Shown: positions 24,191-36,079 of the stretch, piece after piece
Layout: every line of letters starts with the position of its first letter
Numbering within the stretch: the first letter of the stretch is position 1
Assembly: GCF_902686445.1 (NCBI RefSeq)
Contig: NC_062223.1
Coordinates: 59,421,998 to 59,485,997 of the forward strand
Reading direction: 5' to 3'
DNA from: Sciurus carolinensis
Taxonomy: Eukaryota; Chordata; Mammalia; Rodentia; Sciuridae
DNA length: 64,000 nt
The notes under the pieces: generated by a model
The model's database searches: none
What the model was told of the DNA's origin: nothing
What the model saw: the letters and a program-made list of their open reading frames with translations, nothing else
Program-made: the position numbers and the translations under genes

Positions 24191-24839
24191 AGCTTCTGAC
24201 CCTCTGGGATTGCAGAACCCTTGCTTTTTTCCTCTAACCACTCAGCCTTCCTGTTGCACAGACCCAAGGATGGCAGTTTATGTTGACATCTTCACATTAG
24301 AGCTGCTGAAAGAAGTAATCCATTCAAAAACATTTGACCTCTGTATTGCTTAAAGGCAGGGCTGGGCCAGATTCCCAAGTTCCTTAATCACCAATGCTTC
24401 CTGCTACTTATTTAAAATACTTTTAAAAATAGTGTCAAATTAATGTGAATGCTCAACTCTCCCAGTATGCCGTCTCTCTGTAAGTGGCACATATTGTTAA
24501 AAGGAACTCGACAAGAGAAATCTGTATAGCATAGCCTTTTGCAAACTTGGCTATACCCTTTTGGAATGTGTGTTTTAGTGTTTCAAAATGTGCTTTTGAC
24601 AGACTGTTTACCCATATAAAGGACTAATGGGGCCCTCAGTCTTATTAGAGTGGCAGAAAAGGAAAGGAATGTGCAGTGATATGTTTTGAATGGACCTCCC
24701 CATCCTCCAGTGAAGGTGTAGGTGGGGACAGAAAAGTCAGATAGGAAGGGAATGGAACCAATCCACCCACCTATCCCAACCGCAGCCTTTCTATCACTGT
24801 AAATTAGATTTATCTTTATATCTGCTCTATCACTGTAAA

Positions 24840-25025
24840 TCGAATTTGTCTTTCCTAGAGTTTCATATTAATGAAATCAAACAGTGTCTACTCTTTTTAA
24901 GTCTAACTTCTTTCATTAAGTTCAGTGTTTTTGAGATTCATACATGTTGTTATATGTTTATCAGTAGATTATTATTTATTGATGAGTAGTATTATATTGT
25001 ACTATAGTTTGTTTATCCATTTACT
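24840..25025 (-). mobile_element. Ancient L1 3'-region fragment, inverted
   Basis: The phrases tttcatattaatgaaatcaa, ttctttcattaagttcagtg and tgagtagtattatattgtac, then gtttatccatttactc are typical of inverted old L1. Confidence 0.55.
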
Positions 25026-25029
25026 CATG

Positions 25030-25500
25030 GATTAGTTTTCTCTTGCTGCATAACAAATTATCACAAATTTGTGGTTTAGAACAGCATGTGTTAGTTTATA
25101 GTTCTGGAAGTCAGAGATCTAGATGGGACCTCCTGAGCTTTCTCTTTTGGATTTCATGACCTAAATCAAGGTATCAGCTGGTCTGGAACTTATCTGGAGA
25201 CTCTGGGGAAGAATCTGCTTCAAGTTCATTCAGACTGTTGGCAGGTGTCAATTCCATGAGATTATACGAGGGAGGTCCTTGTTTCCTGGCTGGGTGTGAG
25301 CCCAGGGTTGTTCTCAGCAATATGATGATGCTCTCAAGTCCTTGCATATGGCCATCCATCTTCAAAGCCAATATTGCTGCCTTCTTGTGTTTCCCGTCTT
25401 CCATATTTTGCCTTTTCCCATCAACCAGAGAAGACTCTTTGCTTTTAAAGGGTGTTTGTGGTTATATTAGGCCCACCTGGAGACAGCTGTGCTATTTTTA
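25030..25500 (-). repeat. Old LTR/MER-type relic, inverted
   Basis: Begins tagttttctcttgctgcata then acaaattatcacaaatttgt, and contains agttctggaagtcagagatc and a later tattaggcccacctggagac. These phrases are shared by several old mammalian LTR-type repeats; the exact family is not assigned. Confidence 0.45.
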
Positions 25501-25689
25501 GTTCAACTTTTAGAATGACCTTTCTTTACTTTGACACTTCAAGCATTTCAATCCATTGATCCTCATTCTGCCTTTTCATTCTGCTACCTGATTCACTCTG
25601 TTTTGTCTTGTGGCCCTTGTACTGTGACCCAAACTTTCTTTTTCTGAACACTGAAAACACTCATCTTTTCCCCTTTTTTTTCTGTGACA

Positions 25690-25920
25690 TGTAGTAACAT
25701 AGCATTAAGGGTTTTGGAATTCCACATAATTGGAATAAAATCTCAGCTGTGCCATACTGTGATATTGGACAAATTAACTTCTTTGAACTCTGGTTTTCTA
25801 ATCTACATGTACCTTATAGGATCAGTTCACAGATTAAATGAACTAATGGAGCTCTTAGGTATGTTTTCTGTCATATTATATACACCCAATATTTGTTACC
25901 TGATATTATTTTAATATTGT
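25690..25920 (+). repeat. MIR SINE fossil
   Basis: Sense MIR: tagcattaagggttttggaa, ttggacaaattaacttcttt, gaactctggttttctaatct, cagattaaatgaactaatgg. Confidence 0.65.
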
Positions 25921-26009
25921 TATCCTTTCCGCATTTTGTCTCTTTTCTTTTGAATATGATCTACTTTGCAATGAACCTAACAAAATGTACTGTCCAAATT
26001 TTATAGATG

Positions 26010-26215
26010 CCAGGCAGGCATCATGGCACATGTTCATCACAATTCTAGCCACGTGGGAGACTTAGGCAGGACAATTGCAAGTTTAAGGCCAGCCTCATCA
26101 ATTTAGCAAAACCCTGTCACAAAATAAAAAGGGCTGGGAATATAGTTCAGTTGTAAAGTGCCCCTGGGTTAAATCCTCAGTATATACATACATACATACA
26201 TACATACATACATAA
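26010..26215 (+). repeat. B1+ID dimer SINE with (TACA)n tail
   Basis: B1 part: caggcatcatggcacatgtt, gggagacttaggcaggacaa. Linker: acaaaataaaaagggctggg. The ID part ends cctgggttaaatcctcagta. The tail has become a (TACA)n microsatellite at 26181-26212. Confidence 0.85.
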
Positions 26216-26264
26216 ATAGAAATTAAAATTGTGTAGGTACCTTAAAGAAGCTCATAGTTGTTTT

Positions 26265-26800
26265 TGCAGCAGTTCTGTTTCAGGAAAGTTATCCTAAGGC
26301 ATTAATCAGGGATATAGTTAAATATTTTTGTTTGAGAATGTTCATCACAAGTTGGGTATGGTGGTGTATATCTATAATGCCAGTGACTTCGGAGGCTGAA
26401 GTAGGAGGATCACACAAGTTCAAGGCCAATTTCGTCATCCAAGTCTCAAAATTTAAGACTTGGGGATGTGGGTCAAGGGTAGAGAACCCCCAGGTTTTAT
26501 CCCTGATAGTGCAAGAATAAAAAATTCAAAAAAGAAGGATATTCATCACAACACAATTTATAATGGCAATATATTCAAAGCAATGTAAGTTCTCAACAAT
26601 AGGGAAAAAATGATATAGGGCCCATACCTGTTACACTGTAAAGCCATGAAACCACATTTTCAATGAAAATAATGACATGGGAAATATAAGAATGTAAGTG
26701 TAAAAGTCCATGATATTAAACAATATACACCCAGCAGTGTTTGTTTCTGAAATTATAAGTGTTTTATTCACACAATGACCAATACTGATAGGAAAAAGAC
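26265..26800 (+). mobile_element. Ancient L1 fragment split by a SINE
   Basis: Left part: tcctaaggcattaatcaggg ... gaatgttcatcacaa. Right part resumes at 26539 with tattcatcacaacacaattt, ataatggcaatatattcaaa and ctcaacaatagggaaaaaat. These are sense old-L1 words. The SINE at 26350-26520 interrupts it. Confidence 0.55.
26350..26520 (+). repeat. B1+ID dimer SINE inside ancient L1
   Basis: B1 part: gggtatggtggtgtatatct, cggaggctgaagtaggagga. The short ID part ends with caggttttatccctgatag. The word ttcatcacaa repeats on both sides, as expected for a target duplication. Confidence 0.8.
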
Positions 26801-27429
26801 TGAAAGGAAATTTATGATATTACATTACATTACATTATTTTTTGTGAGTAGGTTGTCATAGACCAGAACAGAATCTGATAGTCTGCAACTTTGTTTTGGA
26901 CAGAAAAGTTGCAGAGTCATGTCGGTAAATTAAAGGTACCTGTGATGATCTCAGCCAAGAACTTTCCTGCAGGTGGTAGGATTCCAACAGGCTGTCCCTG
27001 GGAGCAGGAAGCAGCACTTCTAAATCCGCTGACTTTGAGAGGCTGTGCCTGGGAAGGGAGTGTATCAGGCTGGGTTCCAGGGCACCAGTCTGTTGCAGCA
27101 GATACACTCATCATTCTTCTGCTGTGTTCACATACTTGTTATGATAAGCTTTGATCTCCCTGTCACATCTTATCTCCATTCTTGACTTTTTAATCTCAGA
27201 AGGAATAAAACTTTAGGGTGTGGGGTTTGTTTTGTTTGTTTCTGTTTAAAAAGCAAAAGTGATTCTTAGTGTGGGGGGTTTGGGGTACGAGAGGGCCTCT
27301 CAGTCAGGGCCCATGTTCAGGTGCTCCTGCCTTACGACTGGCAGAGCCCCAGCTGAGCTCTGCTGTGTAGCTGCAACAAAGGCAAAGATTATTGAGCTTT
27401 GGTTCATTAACAGTTCAGTCAGATATCCT

Positions 27430-27645
27430 GTTTTGTTTGTTTTCAGTACTGGAGATTGAACCCATGTGTGCCTAATCTTGGAGCTACATTCCTAGTCCTT
27501 TTATTTTTTACTTTTTGAGACAGGGTCTTGCTAAGTTGCTAGGTGTCTTGTGTTAAGTTGCTGAATTGACCTTGAATGTGTGGTCCTCCTGCATCAGCCT
27601 ACCAAGTCACTGGGATTACAGGTGTGTGCCACAGCACCTCGCCTG
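27430..27645 (-). repeat. B1+ID dimer SINE, inverted
   Basis: Left: cagtactggagattgaaccc. Middle: ttttgagacagggtcttgct. Right: tgggattacaggtgtgtgcc. This is the mirror order of the dimer. Confidence 0.85.
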
Positions 27646-27864
27646 TTGTCTTGTTGTTGGGATAGAATTGAGATAGAAAGGTGTTGTCCTACTTCCTCCC
27701 ACACACAGACCCAGTTCCTGACTATCTCTAACCTGTGGTGTTCACCCAGGGACTTTACCTCGGACCTTGTAGGATCTGCCTGCCACGTCTTAGGAGACCA
27801 TTCTGTTAAACCACTGATGGAAATTCTGAACATCTGAAGGATCATCTAGTTTCTGAATGTAGAC

Positions 27865-27972
27865 TTTTTTTTTTTCTTTCTTTTTTTTTTTTTTGGCGGT
27901 GCTGGGGATCGAACCCAGGGTCCTGTGCTTATAAGGCAAGCACTTTATCAACTGAGCTATCTCCCCAGCCCC
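27865..27972 (-). repeat. Young ID element, inverted
   Basis: On the minus strand it begins ggggctggggagatagctca, with ggttcgatccccagc as the B box. It is very close to the 52289 copy and to BC1-like ID elements. A poly(T) with one C-containing break (27865-27894) is its inverted A tail. Confidence 0.9.
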
Positions 27973-28309
27973 TGTAGCCATTATTTACAGAGTTCAAAGG
28001 ATGTACAAAACTCTGGTAAGGGACAGAGGAAGTTCAGAGATAAATTCAGAATCCTTGATTTAGCATTTCCTGAGTACCTCTGTCAGCTTCTCAACCAAGA
28101 GCAGTGGAGGTACACAGATGAGTAACTTCAGCAAACCTCTGATTCAGCCCTGTGTGTGGTACTGTGCAAGACACTGAAGATAAATTAATGAGATGCAGTC
28201 CTTGTGCTTTATAAAATCATGATCTATTCAGAATGGGAATAGGCAGATGTGTGAACCACTTACTACTAAGTGGAATAAGTGCTGTCTGTAGCAGGGCCCA
28301 GAGGAGGGA

Positions 28310-28470
28310 CCAATTACTTTTGAAATGCCCTGGCCACTTTCTAGCTATGTGCTTTTAGTCAAGGTATTAACTACCCTACCCCTCAATTAATCTATAAAAT
28401 GATGATATAATGAGTTAAGGCATATAATGCACCTAAAACAGGGCTTAGTAGTCATTAAATGTTAGCAATC
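28310..28470 (+). repeat. MIR SINE fossil
   Basis: Sense MIR: tgtgcttttagtcaaggtat, ccctcaattaatctataaaa, tgagttaaggcatataatgc, gggcttagtagtcattaaat. Confidence 0.6.
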
Positions 28471-28499
28471 CTTTTCCTTTTCTTCTTCCCTTTTCTTCC

Positions 28500-28860
28500 T
28501 ACCCAAAGATGAGTAGTAAAGGTTTCATTGAGCAGAGGCATAACATGAGTCAGGTGTGTTGAGGAGCAGGGTGGTGGGATGATGTGTATTGGGGGGGGGG
28601 CGTTGAATGAGACTAGAATGCAGACTATTTGTAGATAATTCTTCTAAGGAAAGAGGATAGAGAACTGCATTGGGTCCATGTTATGGAAATCTTAAATATC
28701 AGCCAGAGGAATTTGGGCTTGGGCAAAATAATCCACACATACTTTATGAAGAGCATGTTGTCAGAGGAGGGAGATGTTAGAGGGGCGAGAGCATCCAGAA
28801 AGCTGCTGCAGAATTCCAGGCAAGAGCTAAGGCCAGAACTAAGACTTACCATTTCTTAGA
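28500..28860 (-). repeat. Ancient interspersed repeat, family not named
   Basis: Contains gagcagaggcataacatgag, then gcaggctattt-like words and gcagaattccaggcaagagc, related to the copies at 8440 and 13480. Orientation is uncertain. Confidence 0.35.
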
Positions 28861-29289
28861 TGTTCTTCCTCCATGTGGTAGACCTGAGGATGCAAGTTCA
28901 TTCTGCCCTTGTTCTTCATGCCTGTGGGTTTCTTGCTGAAGAAACATTGGTTTGAACCACAGTTTATCCTGTGTAGCCCATAAAGTTTAATATTCTGAGA
29001 TTATGTTTACCTTTCTGACCTCAAAGCTGATCTGCCTATATATATCTGCCCATTTAGCCGTATTCATTGCGTTGCATGAATTTGAGCATATACACAAGAT
29101 ATTTTTGCACATGGACAACAGTGACTTGCACAGAGCTAGGCAGCTGTGCAACCTGCTGAAATATGAAATAGCCTCACTGCAGGAGAGTCTTCCTACAGAG
29201 AGGCCAGTATTTAAAATCACAGTGAAAATTACCTTGATATTGATTGTGTATAAAGACATGTTTTCCAGAGGCTCTGGGATACCAAGGGA

Positions 29290-29405
29290 GATAGAATTAG
29301 TAACATTTATTGAACTACTTCAAGTACTAGGATCTGGGTTAGGTTCTTTGGCATACTTGATTTCATTTAATCTTCACAATCCTGTCAGGTAAATACTACT
29401 GTGCC

Positions 29406-29452
<47 letters not shown>

Positions 29453-29570
29453 CAGGCAAGGGGATTGAACCCAGGGCTTTGGGCATGTGAGGCAATATTA
29501 TGCCCATTTTACAGTAAGGAAGTGAAGGCTCAGAAAGTTCAGGCTTTGAGCCCAGGGTCAGATGGCTTAC
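29290..29570 (-). repeat. MIR SINE interrupted by microsatellite and SINE piece
   Basis: The left half (ggttctttggcatacttgat, ttcatttaatcttcacaatc) and the right half (tatgcccattttacagtaag, gaagtgaaggctcagaaagt) are contiguous parts of an inverted MIR. They are separated by (CTAT)n at 29404-29452 and a short ID-like inverted fragment (gggattgaacccagggcttt). Confidence 0.65.
29404..29452. repeat. (CTAT)n microsatellite
   Basis: About twelve perfect tetranucleotide units; likely polymorphic. Confidence 0.95.
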
Positions 29571-29633
29571 AAATGTTGGTCCTTCTTCATTTGTACAGTT
29601 CTATAGTACATGCAAAATACTCTCAGAATTGAT

Positions 29634-31031
29634 TCATGCAAGAAACAGAGACAAACCCACATAAATACAGTTATCTCATACTAGACAAAGGTACTAAAAT
29701 CATGCGTTGGAGAAAAGATAGCCTCTTCAACAAATGGTGCTGGAAAATATGGAAATCCGTATGTAGCAGAATGAAATTTAACCCCTACATGTCATCCTGC
29801 AGGAAACTCAACTCAAAGTGGATCAAAGACCTAGGTATTAGACCACAAACTAGAAGAAAATGTAGGTCCAACACTTCAACATGTCAGCTTAGGAACTGAC
29901 TTCCTCATTAAGACTCCTAAGGTGCAAGAAGTAAAATCAAAATCAATAAAGGGGATTGCATCAAACTAAAAAGCCTCTTCACAGCAAAGGAAACAACCAA
30001 GAGCATGAAGAGAGAACCTACAGAATGGGAGAAAATCTTTGCCACCTGCACCTCAGATAAGGCATTAATTTCCAGGATATACAAAGAACTCAAAAAACAC
30101 CAAAAAACAAAACAAAAACCAAATAACTCAATCAATAAATGGGCAAAGAAACTAAACAGATATTTCTCAAAATAAGAAATATGAGCATTCAACAAATATA
30201 TAAAAGAAATTCAACATCTGTAGCAATTAGAGAAATGCAAATTAAAACTACACTGAGTTTTCATCTCACACCAACCAGAATGGCAATTATTCAAGATATA
30301 AGTAACAATAAATGTTGGTGAGGATGTGGGGAACAGGGTATACTCATACTTTGCTGGTGGGACTGCAAATTAGTGCAGTCCACTCTGGAAAGTAGTATGG
30401 AGATTCCTCAAAAAACTAGGAATAGAACCACCATTTGACCCAGTTATCCCATTCCTTGGTATATAGCCAAAGGATTTAATATCAGCAAACTACATTGATG
30501 CAGCCATATCAATGTTTATAGTTTCACAGTACACAGTAGCTAAGCTATGGAGCCAACTTAGATGCCCATCAGCATATGAATGGATAAAGAAATTGTGATA
30601 TATATACACAATGGGATATTACTCAGCCATAAAGAAGAATTACTTTATGAAATTTGCCAGTAAATGGATCTATCTGGAGATCATCACACTAAGTGAAATA
30701 AGCCAATCCCAAAAAAACTAAAGGTCAAATGATTTTGCCAATATGGGGAAGCTAACCCACAATGAGTGGGGAGAGGGAAAGAATAGATATTCAGTAGATT
30801 AGACACAGGAGAATGAAGGGAAAGGAGGGGAGATAGGAAAAGGAAAGACAGTAGAATGAATCCAAAATCATTTTCCTATGTACTTATATGAATACACCAC
30901 AGTGAATCTTACCATCATGTACATCCACAAGATTTGGGCCCTAATTAGAATAAGATATATTTCATGCTTGCATAATTTTATAAAAATGGACTCTACTGCC
31001 ATGAATAATTAACCAATAAAAAAGAAAAAAA
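29634..31031 (+). mobile_element. 5'-truncated LINE-1 of intermediate age
   Basis: Sense L1 starting in the ORF2 C-terminal region. A frame at 29636-29899 includes [15 protein letters not shown], matching the full-length L1 at 48815-48860. It runs through the end of ORF2 (caacaaatggtgctggaaaa, ggaatagaaccaccatttga, actcagccataaagaagaat) and a purine-rich 3' UTR to an A-rich tail at about 31018-31031. Frames are broken by many substitutions and indels. The 3' UTR has no TTAGGG-like array, unlike the younger copies. Confidence 0.9.
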
Positions 31032-31426
31032 TTGTTTTGTGCATATTATAAAAGGAAAGAGCCTACTAAGTAGTTAATTTTTTTAAAATGTTTTTGTTTT
31101 GAGAACAAAGAAAATTATATTTATTTGGGGCTAATTAGGATTGCAATCCAGGAAAACAAAGATTCAAATAATCTTGAAAATGTGCTCCCTCTTTTTGTTT
31201 TTAAACAGGAGGGTATTTAGTCAAAACACTGTGTTCAAAAGTTACTAGGATTGGGGGACTGCTCCTTTACAACAGGTATATTTTATTTGAAATAAGTTTT
31301 ATGTATTTTGAGTTCTATGTAGATAGAATCATACAATATTTGTCAGGGTCTGATTTCTTTTGTTCAATATTATTTTTGCAGATTTATTCTGTTGAAAATA
31401 TCAGTAGGGTTTTTTCCCCCACTGCT

Positions 31427-31520
31427 ATAAAGTATTTATTTATTTTTGTTGTTCTAGGGCTCAACATGGGCCTTGTGTATAAGACAAGTGCCTTGCTGCT
31501 AAGTTATACCCTGAACCCAT
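31427..31520 (-). repeat. Degraded ID-like SINE, inverted
   Basis: Resembles an inverted ID body: agggctcaacatgggccttg, gtgccttgctgctaagttat, accctgaaccc. Strongly diverged. Confidence 0.5.
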
Positions 31521-31579
31521 GATAAAATATTCTGAACAGACGACACTTTTTCTATTATAGTGATGATGAATATTCGGGA

Positions 31580-31682
31580 TGTTTCTTTTCTTTTCTTTTT
31601 TTTTCAGGGCTGGGACTTGAACCCAGGGCCTCATGATTGCTAGCATGTGCTCCACCACCTGAATTATATTCCATAGCCCACT
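31580..31682 (-). repeat. ID SINE, inverted
   Basis: T-rich left end, then gggacttgaacccagggcct and tagcatgtgctccaccacct: an inverted ID body. Confidence 0.75.
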
Positions 31683-32259
31683 GTGTTGTTTATTATGAAT
31701 AATGCTTCCATAAACATCCTTGTGCATTCATTTTGATGAAAATAAGAAAGTAATTTTTTGAGTATTTGGGTCTCCTGATTATGTATTTAGCTTTAGTAGA
31801 TATTGCCAATTTTTCAAAGCAGTTGTTGAATTCACACTCCTACCGGCAATGTAAGAGAATTCCAATTGTTCCACATCCTTACCAGCAGCTGGTCTTGAGT
31901 GTTTTAATTTCAACCTATTATGGCTATTAGGGCAAGGGTTACATTTTTTTTTTTTTGAGAAGTATGCTATATAAGGATGTTTGCCTGACCTAGATATATT
32001 AATTGCCTTTCTCTGAGTTTGGTTGCCTAACTCACATGGTCCCATCCTGTTCCCAAGGATGTAATAGCATGCCTTTGCTGGAATCCAGATGTATTTTTTA
32101 TGTTAGGCTCTTTTACTTTGCAAAGATCACAGACATTTTCAGGTTACTTTAGTATTATAAGGATTGTTTTGGACTTTAAGGAAAATGGGTGAAGCAAATG
32201 TCTACAAAAGAATAACTGGAAAGTTATTTAGATGACAAAGCAGCTCAAAAACCTAGACC

Positions 32260-32475
32260 TTCACTGGGCATGGTATGCATACCTATAATCCCAGCCACTA
32301 AAGGGATTGCAAGTTTGAGGGCATCTTCAACAATAGTGAGACCCTGTCTCAGAATGCATGAATGAATGAATGAACGAACAAACGAACCAACGAGTGAACC
32401 AATGAACAAATAAATAGGCTGGGGATGTAGCTCAGTGGTAGAACACCTTGGTATTCAGTTCCCAGTACTTTTAAA
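32260..32475 (+). repeat. B1+ID dimer SINE with expanded linker
   Basis: B1 part: cactgggcatggtatgcata, cctataatcccagccact. The linker between the units has grown into a degenerate (GAAT/GAAC)n run at 32353-32413. ID part: ggctggggatgtagctcagt. Confidence 0.85.
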
Positions 32476-33249
32476 AAACAAAAAAACAAACAAATAAAAC
32501 CCTCAACCTTCTTGAGCCCTAGCATTAGGATCTATTGCTGCTTTTTCTTTTAGAATTCTCACATTCTGACTTGGCTAATTTTTTCTACTTTCCTGCCACT
32601 TCTGATAATTCTACCTATAGTTCCTTTTTTATTAAACTTCCTTGTGATTATTTATTCCAGCTACTGCTCTAGCTATCCACTAGTGGACTCATCCCCAAGA
32701 ACCCATTTTGGGCAGAATTTCCACACTAAGCCACTTCACAGGTTGTGGCCAATCTGTGATTAACCCATTTTGGAATAGGGATCTACCAATAGTCCAATTA
32801 GGTATGGTCACTGAAGCAGGATTTACATGATACCAACATGGCAATTTATGAGGAGTGCCCTTAGTATGGCATCTTGGGAAAAGCAAGTATTCTGATTGCC
32901 TGATTTATATAATCATATTTTATATTCTAATTGTTGTGTATGTTGCATTCTGATTTGCTAGACATTTCTCAAGCCCTTTCCTTATCTGTCAGTACAGTAA
33001 TTGTTGAAAAAAGGAAATGAATTATTTGTACTAAAGAACTGTTCATAGTGAACCTATGCCAGTTCCTAATGCTTAAGGTCTCTTTTAATATATTTTCAAA
33101 TTATATACTTCATGTCTTGGAAGTATATCTATAGACCAGGACCAAGCTTAAAGTGAATTTTACCCTATGGATGGCAGGCATTGGGGGTGGTTGGGGGAAG
33201 TATCTGGAAGAACTTCAGGATGTGTGAGCTATATCTAATTGTATCCTGC

Positions 33250-33360
33250 TTTACAGATTAGAGAACTGAGGGGTCAGGGGGGCAAAGACACTTGCTCAAG
33301 GTCACATGGCTGGGAAGTGGAAGGGCCAAGACTCAAATCCAGGTTTTCTGGTTCCCTATC
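33250..33360 (-). repeat. MIR SINE fossil
   Basis: Inverted MIR: ttacagattagagaactgag, ttgctcaaggtcacatggct, agactcaaatccaggttttc. Confidence 0.75.
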
Positions 33361-33699
33361 CAGAACTCTTTCTCCTATCCCATGCTGATTGGGAGACATG
33401 ACCCACATCTACACACAAATTTTTATAGGTACAAAGGTGATCTGATAAAAGCAAACTATAGTTAAGGAGGGCGGTGAGAAGAGACAGATCTCCTAGGGAC
33501 TGAGATGATTTCAAGGCAGTGGGTTTTGATGTAGGCCTTCTATGACTGGTTGAATTTAGAATGGAATGGAGAAGGAGGAATGGTGCAAACAGCAAAATAG
33601 GGAAGGCCACAGGACTTTTCAGAGACAGAGAAGAGACTTGCATTGCTGCGTTGGTGGTTTACGTAGGAAAGGAGTGGGAGAGTAACTGTGGTAAGGAGT

Positions 33700-35089
33700 T
33701 AGGAGAATGCCTTCTCAGGGGAGTAGTGAAGATGCAAGGTCATGGTGGTAAAGTGAAATTCTGTAATGTCACATGCTTGGCATCCTGGTATCTACCCAAC
33801 TTTAGCTCTCTTTCTCCCTACCCCAACCTTTGTTTGAGAAGGTAGTAGAACCTTGTTTAGGTCTCATTTTTCTCAGGCACATAATGTGCTTTTTATTTAT
33901 TTAAAGAAAAGGAATAAGCTTACAGAGAATATGGGTTCTTTAGCTCTGTTCTTCTAGCTAGGGTCTCTGGATCTGGCCCCAATTTGGGGGCCTCTTTTGA
34001 TATCTAGACTGCAGACAAAATTCAAGCCCTAGTAGAGGGAGTTAAAGGTACCTTTGTAAGACTAGTTAATTCCAGAAGCAAGCAACCATACTTCTTTGGT
34101 GGTATTGTCTTGGTCACCTCTATTTGGGGCTATTTCTGAGCCTAGGGGTTTGGCCTACAGGATTGTAGTTTGCCTATAAAAATTGTGCAGCCTTTCAGCC
34201 CTGCTTTTCCAACAGTCTGGGAATTCTGGTTGTTGCCAGAGAGTTCCTCACAGATGACAACTGGGTTTAGTTGGAGCTGTAGCAGAGGCAGCACTGAGAC
34301 ACCTTTTCCTCTGCCTTGTTATACCTGTGGGTGGTGGCAGCTGCCCAGCCAGTTGGGGCTACCATTCAAGAATTGTTTCCCATGTGCTTCTCCCACCTGG
34401 GCATTAGCTAACAAGGATTGACCTTGCTGCTTGAAACTCAAAGCCTTGCCTAGTGCTGTGCAGACTGACCTCCTGTTCTCTACTCTGGCCTTCATGTGCC
34501 TTGGCATGTGCATCCCATTGCCTTGGCATCTGTGGGTACCCCAACCCATTCATGCAGAGTAGGAACCAATCAGCTGGCCTGCCAGCTGCTGCATACCCTG
34601 GATGTCCCCAGGCTGCTGCTGATCACAGTGTGGTGGTTGGGAGGAATGAGCACAGCTCCTGTCCCTGTTCTCTCTTCTTGTCCTCCATTAAGTGTTTTTT
34701 CTCTCTCAGGCATGGTTGCCCCCTTGTGTTCATTTTCCATCCTACTTTGTTTTCCATGCCCTGATTTTACCCCGTCAGAGTGGACAATATTGTAGTTTCC
34801 CAATGAGACAATAGCTATAATTATTTATTACCATTTTACAGCCATTCTCCAAGGAACAAGTCGAGGACAGGTTCTTGATCAGTCCAGAGGAGGGCACTCC
34901 TGGCCTCAGGTAGGATGTTTGGGCCCAATAAGTCTAGGGCTCTCTCGACATAAAAGCCTTTATAATTAATTGGCATTGAATTGCTGGATGTAAGGAATTG
35001 GATGGATTTAGTAGTTTATTTCCATCCTACATGTGAAAAGGAAGGGGTAAAACCCTTGGGAGGGCAGAAAATTTGAATCCGTAGGATCA
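33700..35089. other. Unique intronic sequence, nothing recognised
   Basis: The sub-block 34170-34760 is richer in G+C than its surroundings and has several short overlapping frames on both strands, but no splice-bounded exon or known repeat was evident. Confidence 0.4.
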
Positions 35090-35260
35090 CAGAATCTTGC
35101 ACCTCTGATACCTGTAAGAAGTGGGGCAAGTTACCTCTCTGAACCCTGGTTTCCTTATTTGTTAAATGGTTATGACCAGACTGTCTCTTCTTAGGTTTTA
35201 AATAAGATGATACAGGCAAAGCTGTTAGCCAGGTGCCTGACCATGAGCACTCAACAAGAA
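35090..35260 (+). repeat. MIR SINE fossil
   Basis: Sense MIR: gtggggcaagttacctctct, gaaccctggtttccttattt, gccaggtgcctgaccatgag. Confidence 0.7.
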
Positions 35261-36079
35261 CCAGTCAACTGAGTTTAGAAATGGTTTAACTGTACAGCTA
35301 AAAGTACTCACAAGTAGCAGTTGACAGTTATTTTCACATTCATCTATTTTTTTGCTTATTTACTCAATTATTCACTTAAATAATGCATCTGGGATATATT
35401 TACTAGGTGTCTACTATCAGTCAATTTTTCCCTTAGTCCAGCTGTATTTTGGAAGATCCAGCCCAGAGGAGTTGGGACTACCCTTACAAAAACTGATGAA
35501 GTCTAGCCTTCAGTGGGGTGGGTCGGAGAGCTTTTTAAATTCACCTTTGGGCGGTTGAAAATTTTCTGCATCTCTGACTCCTTAGACAAGAGGGCCCTAG
35601 GCAGAGTCAGTTGTTCTAGCATTTGGGCAGCTCTAAGACAGGACAGCTTTTTACAGATACCTTTGTTCCCAACCCTATTTCCTGGAGGGAGGAGGGGACA
35701 TATATCCCCTTCTCCCAAAGGCCCCAGCCAGCAAGCTAGGACCTGCTTGTAGTATATTGGTGCTGTGTTTCCTGGAACAATCCTACTGTGCTCTTGTTTC
35801 TTCCGGCATCTCTCCACTCTCATTCTTATAGTGATGCCCCCTTCCTGCCCCTGTGTCTCAGGGCCTGTCTCCAGTTAAACTAGAAGGACCACACTGCTAC
35901 TCACACTTTCCTGAGTCTTCTTTTTGTATTGTCCCCTCTTCTCCCAAACCCCATAAGTTGCCTTTGGGCTGTGTGCCAGAGACACACAGGGCAGGCAGTC
36001 TGCTGGATGACTGAGAGGCACAGGTGGCTAACCATGCAGTCTGTGAATAGACATCATGTGTGATAAGGGCCATGATACA

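Larger units (their letters stand above)
31260..31880 (-). mobile_element. Ancient L1 fragment, inverted, holding two SINE pieces
   Basis: Inverted old L1 words appear at 31300-31425 (ctatgtagatagaatcatac) and resume at 31690-31880 (aataatgcttccataaacat, cacactcctaccggcaatgt, ccacatccttaccagcagct). Two inverted ID-like fragments (31427-31520, 31580-31682) lie between. Confidence 0.55.

Noticed and set aside
27865..27972. tRNA gene (intact A and B box on the minus strand)
   Set aside because: Poly(A)-tailed ID SINE with the tRNA cloverleaf not preserved beyond the promoter boxes; same for 52289-52374.
29003..29392. 129-codon plus-strand open frame
   Set aside because: No recognisable domain; its end runs into a MIR fossil. 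No splice evidence.
29404..29452. Regularly spaced repeats as a possible CRISPR-like array
   Set aside because: Simple CTAT microsatellite without spacers in a mammalian intron.
34170..34760. Overlapping frames in a GC-richer block as a candidate gene
   Set aside because: No splice sites in phase, no recognisable domain, and frames overlap on both strands as expected for composition alone.
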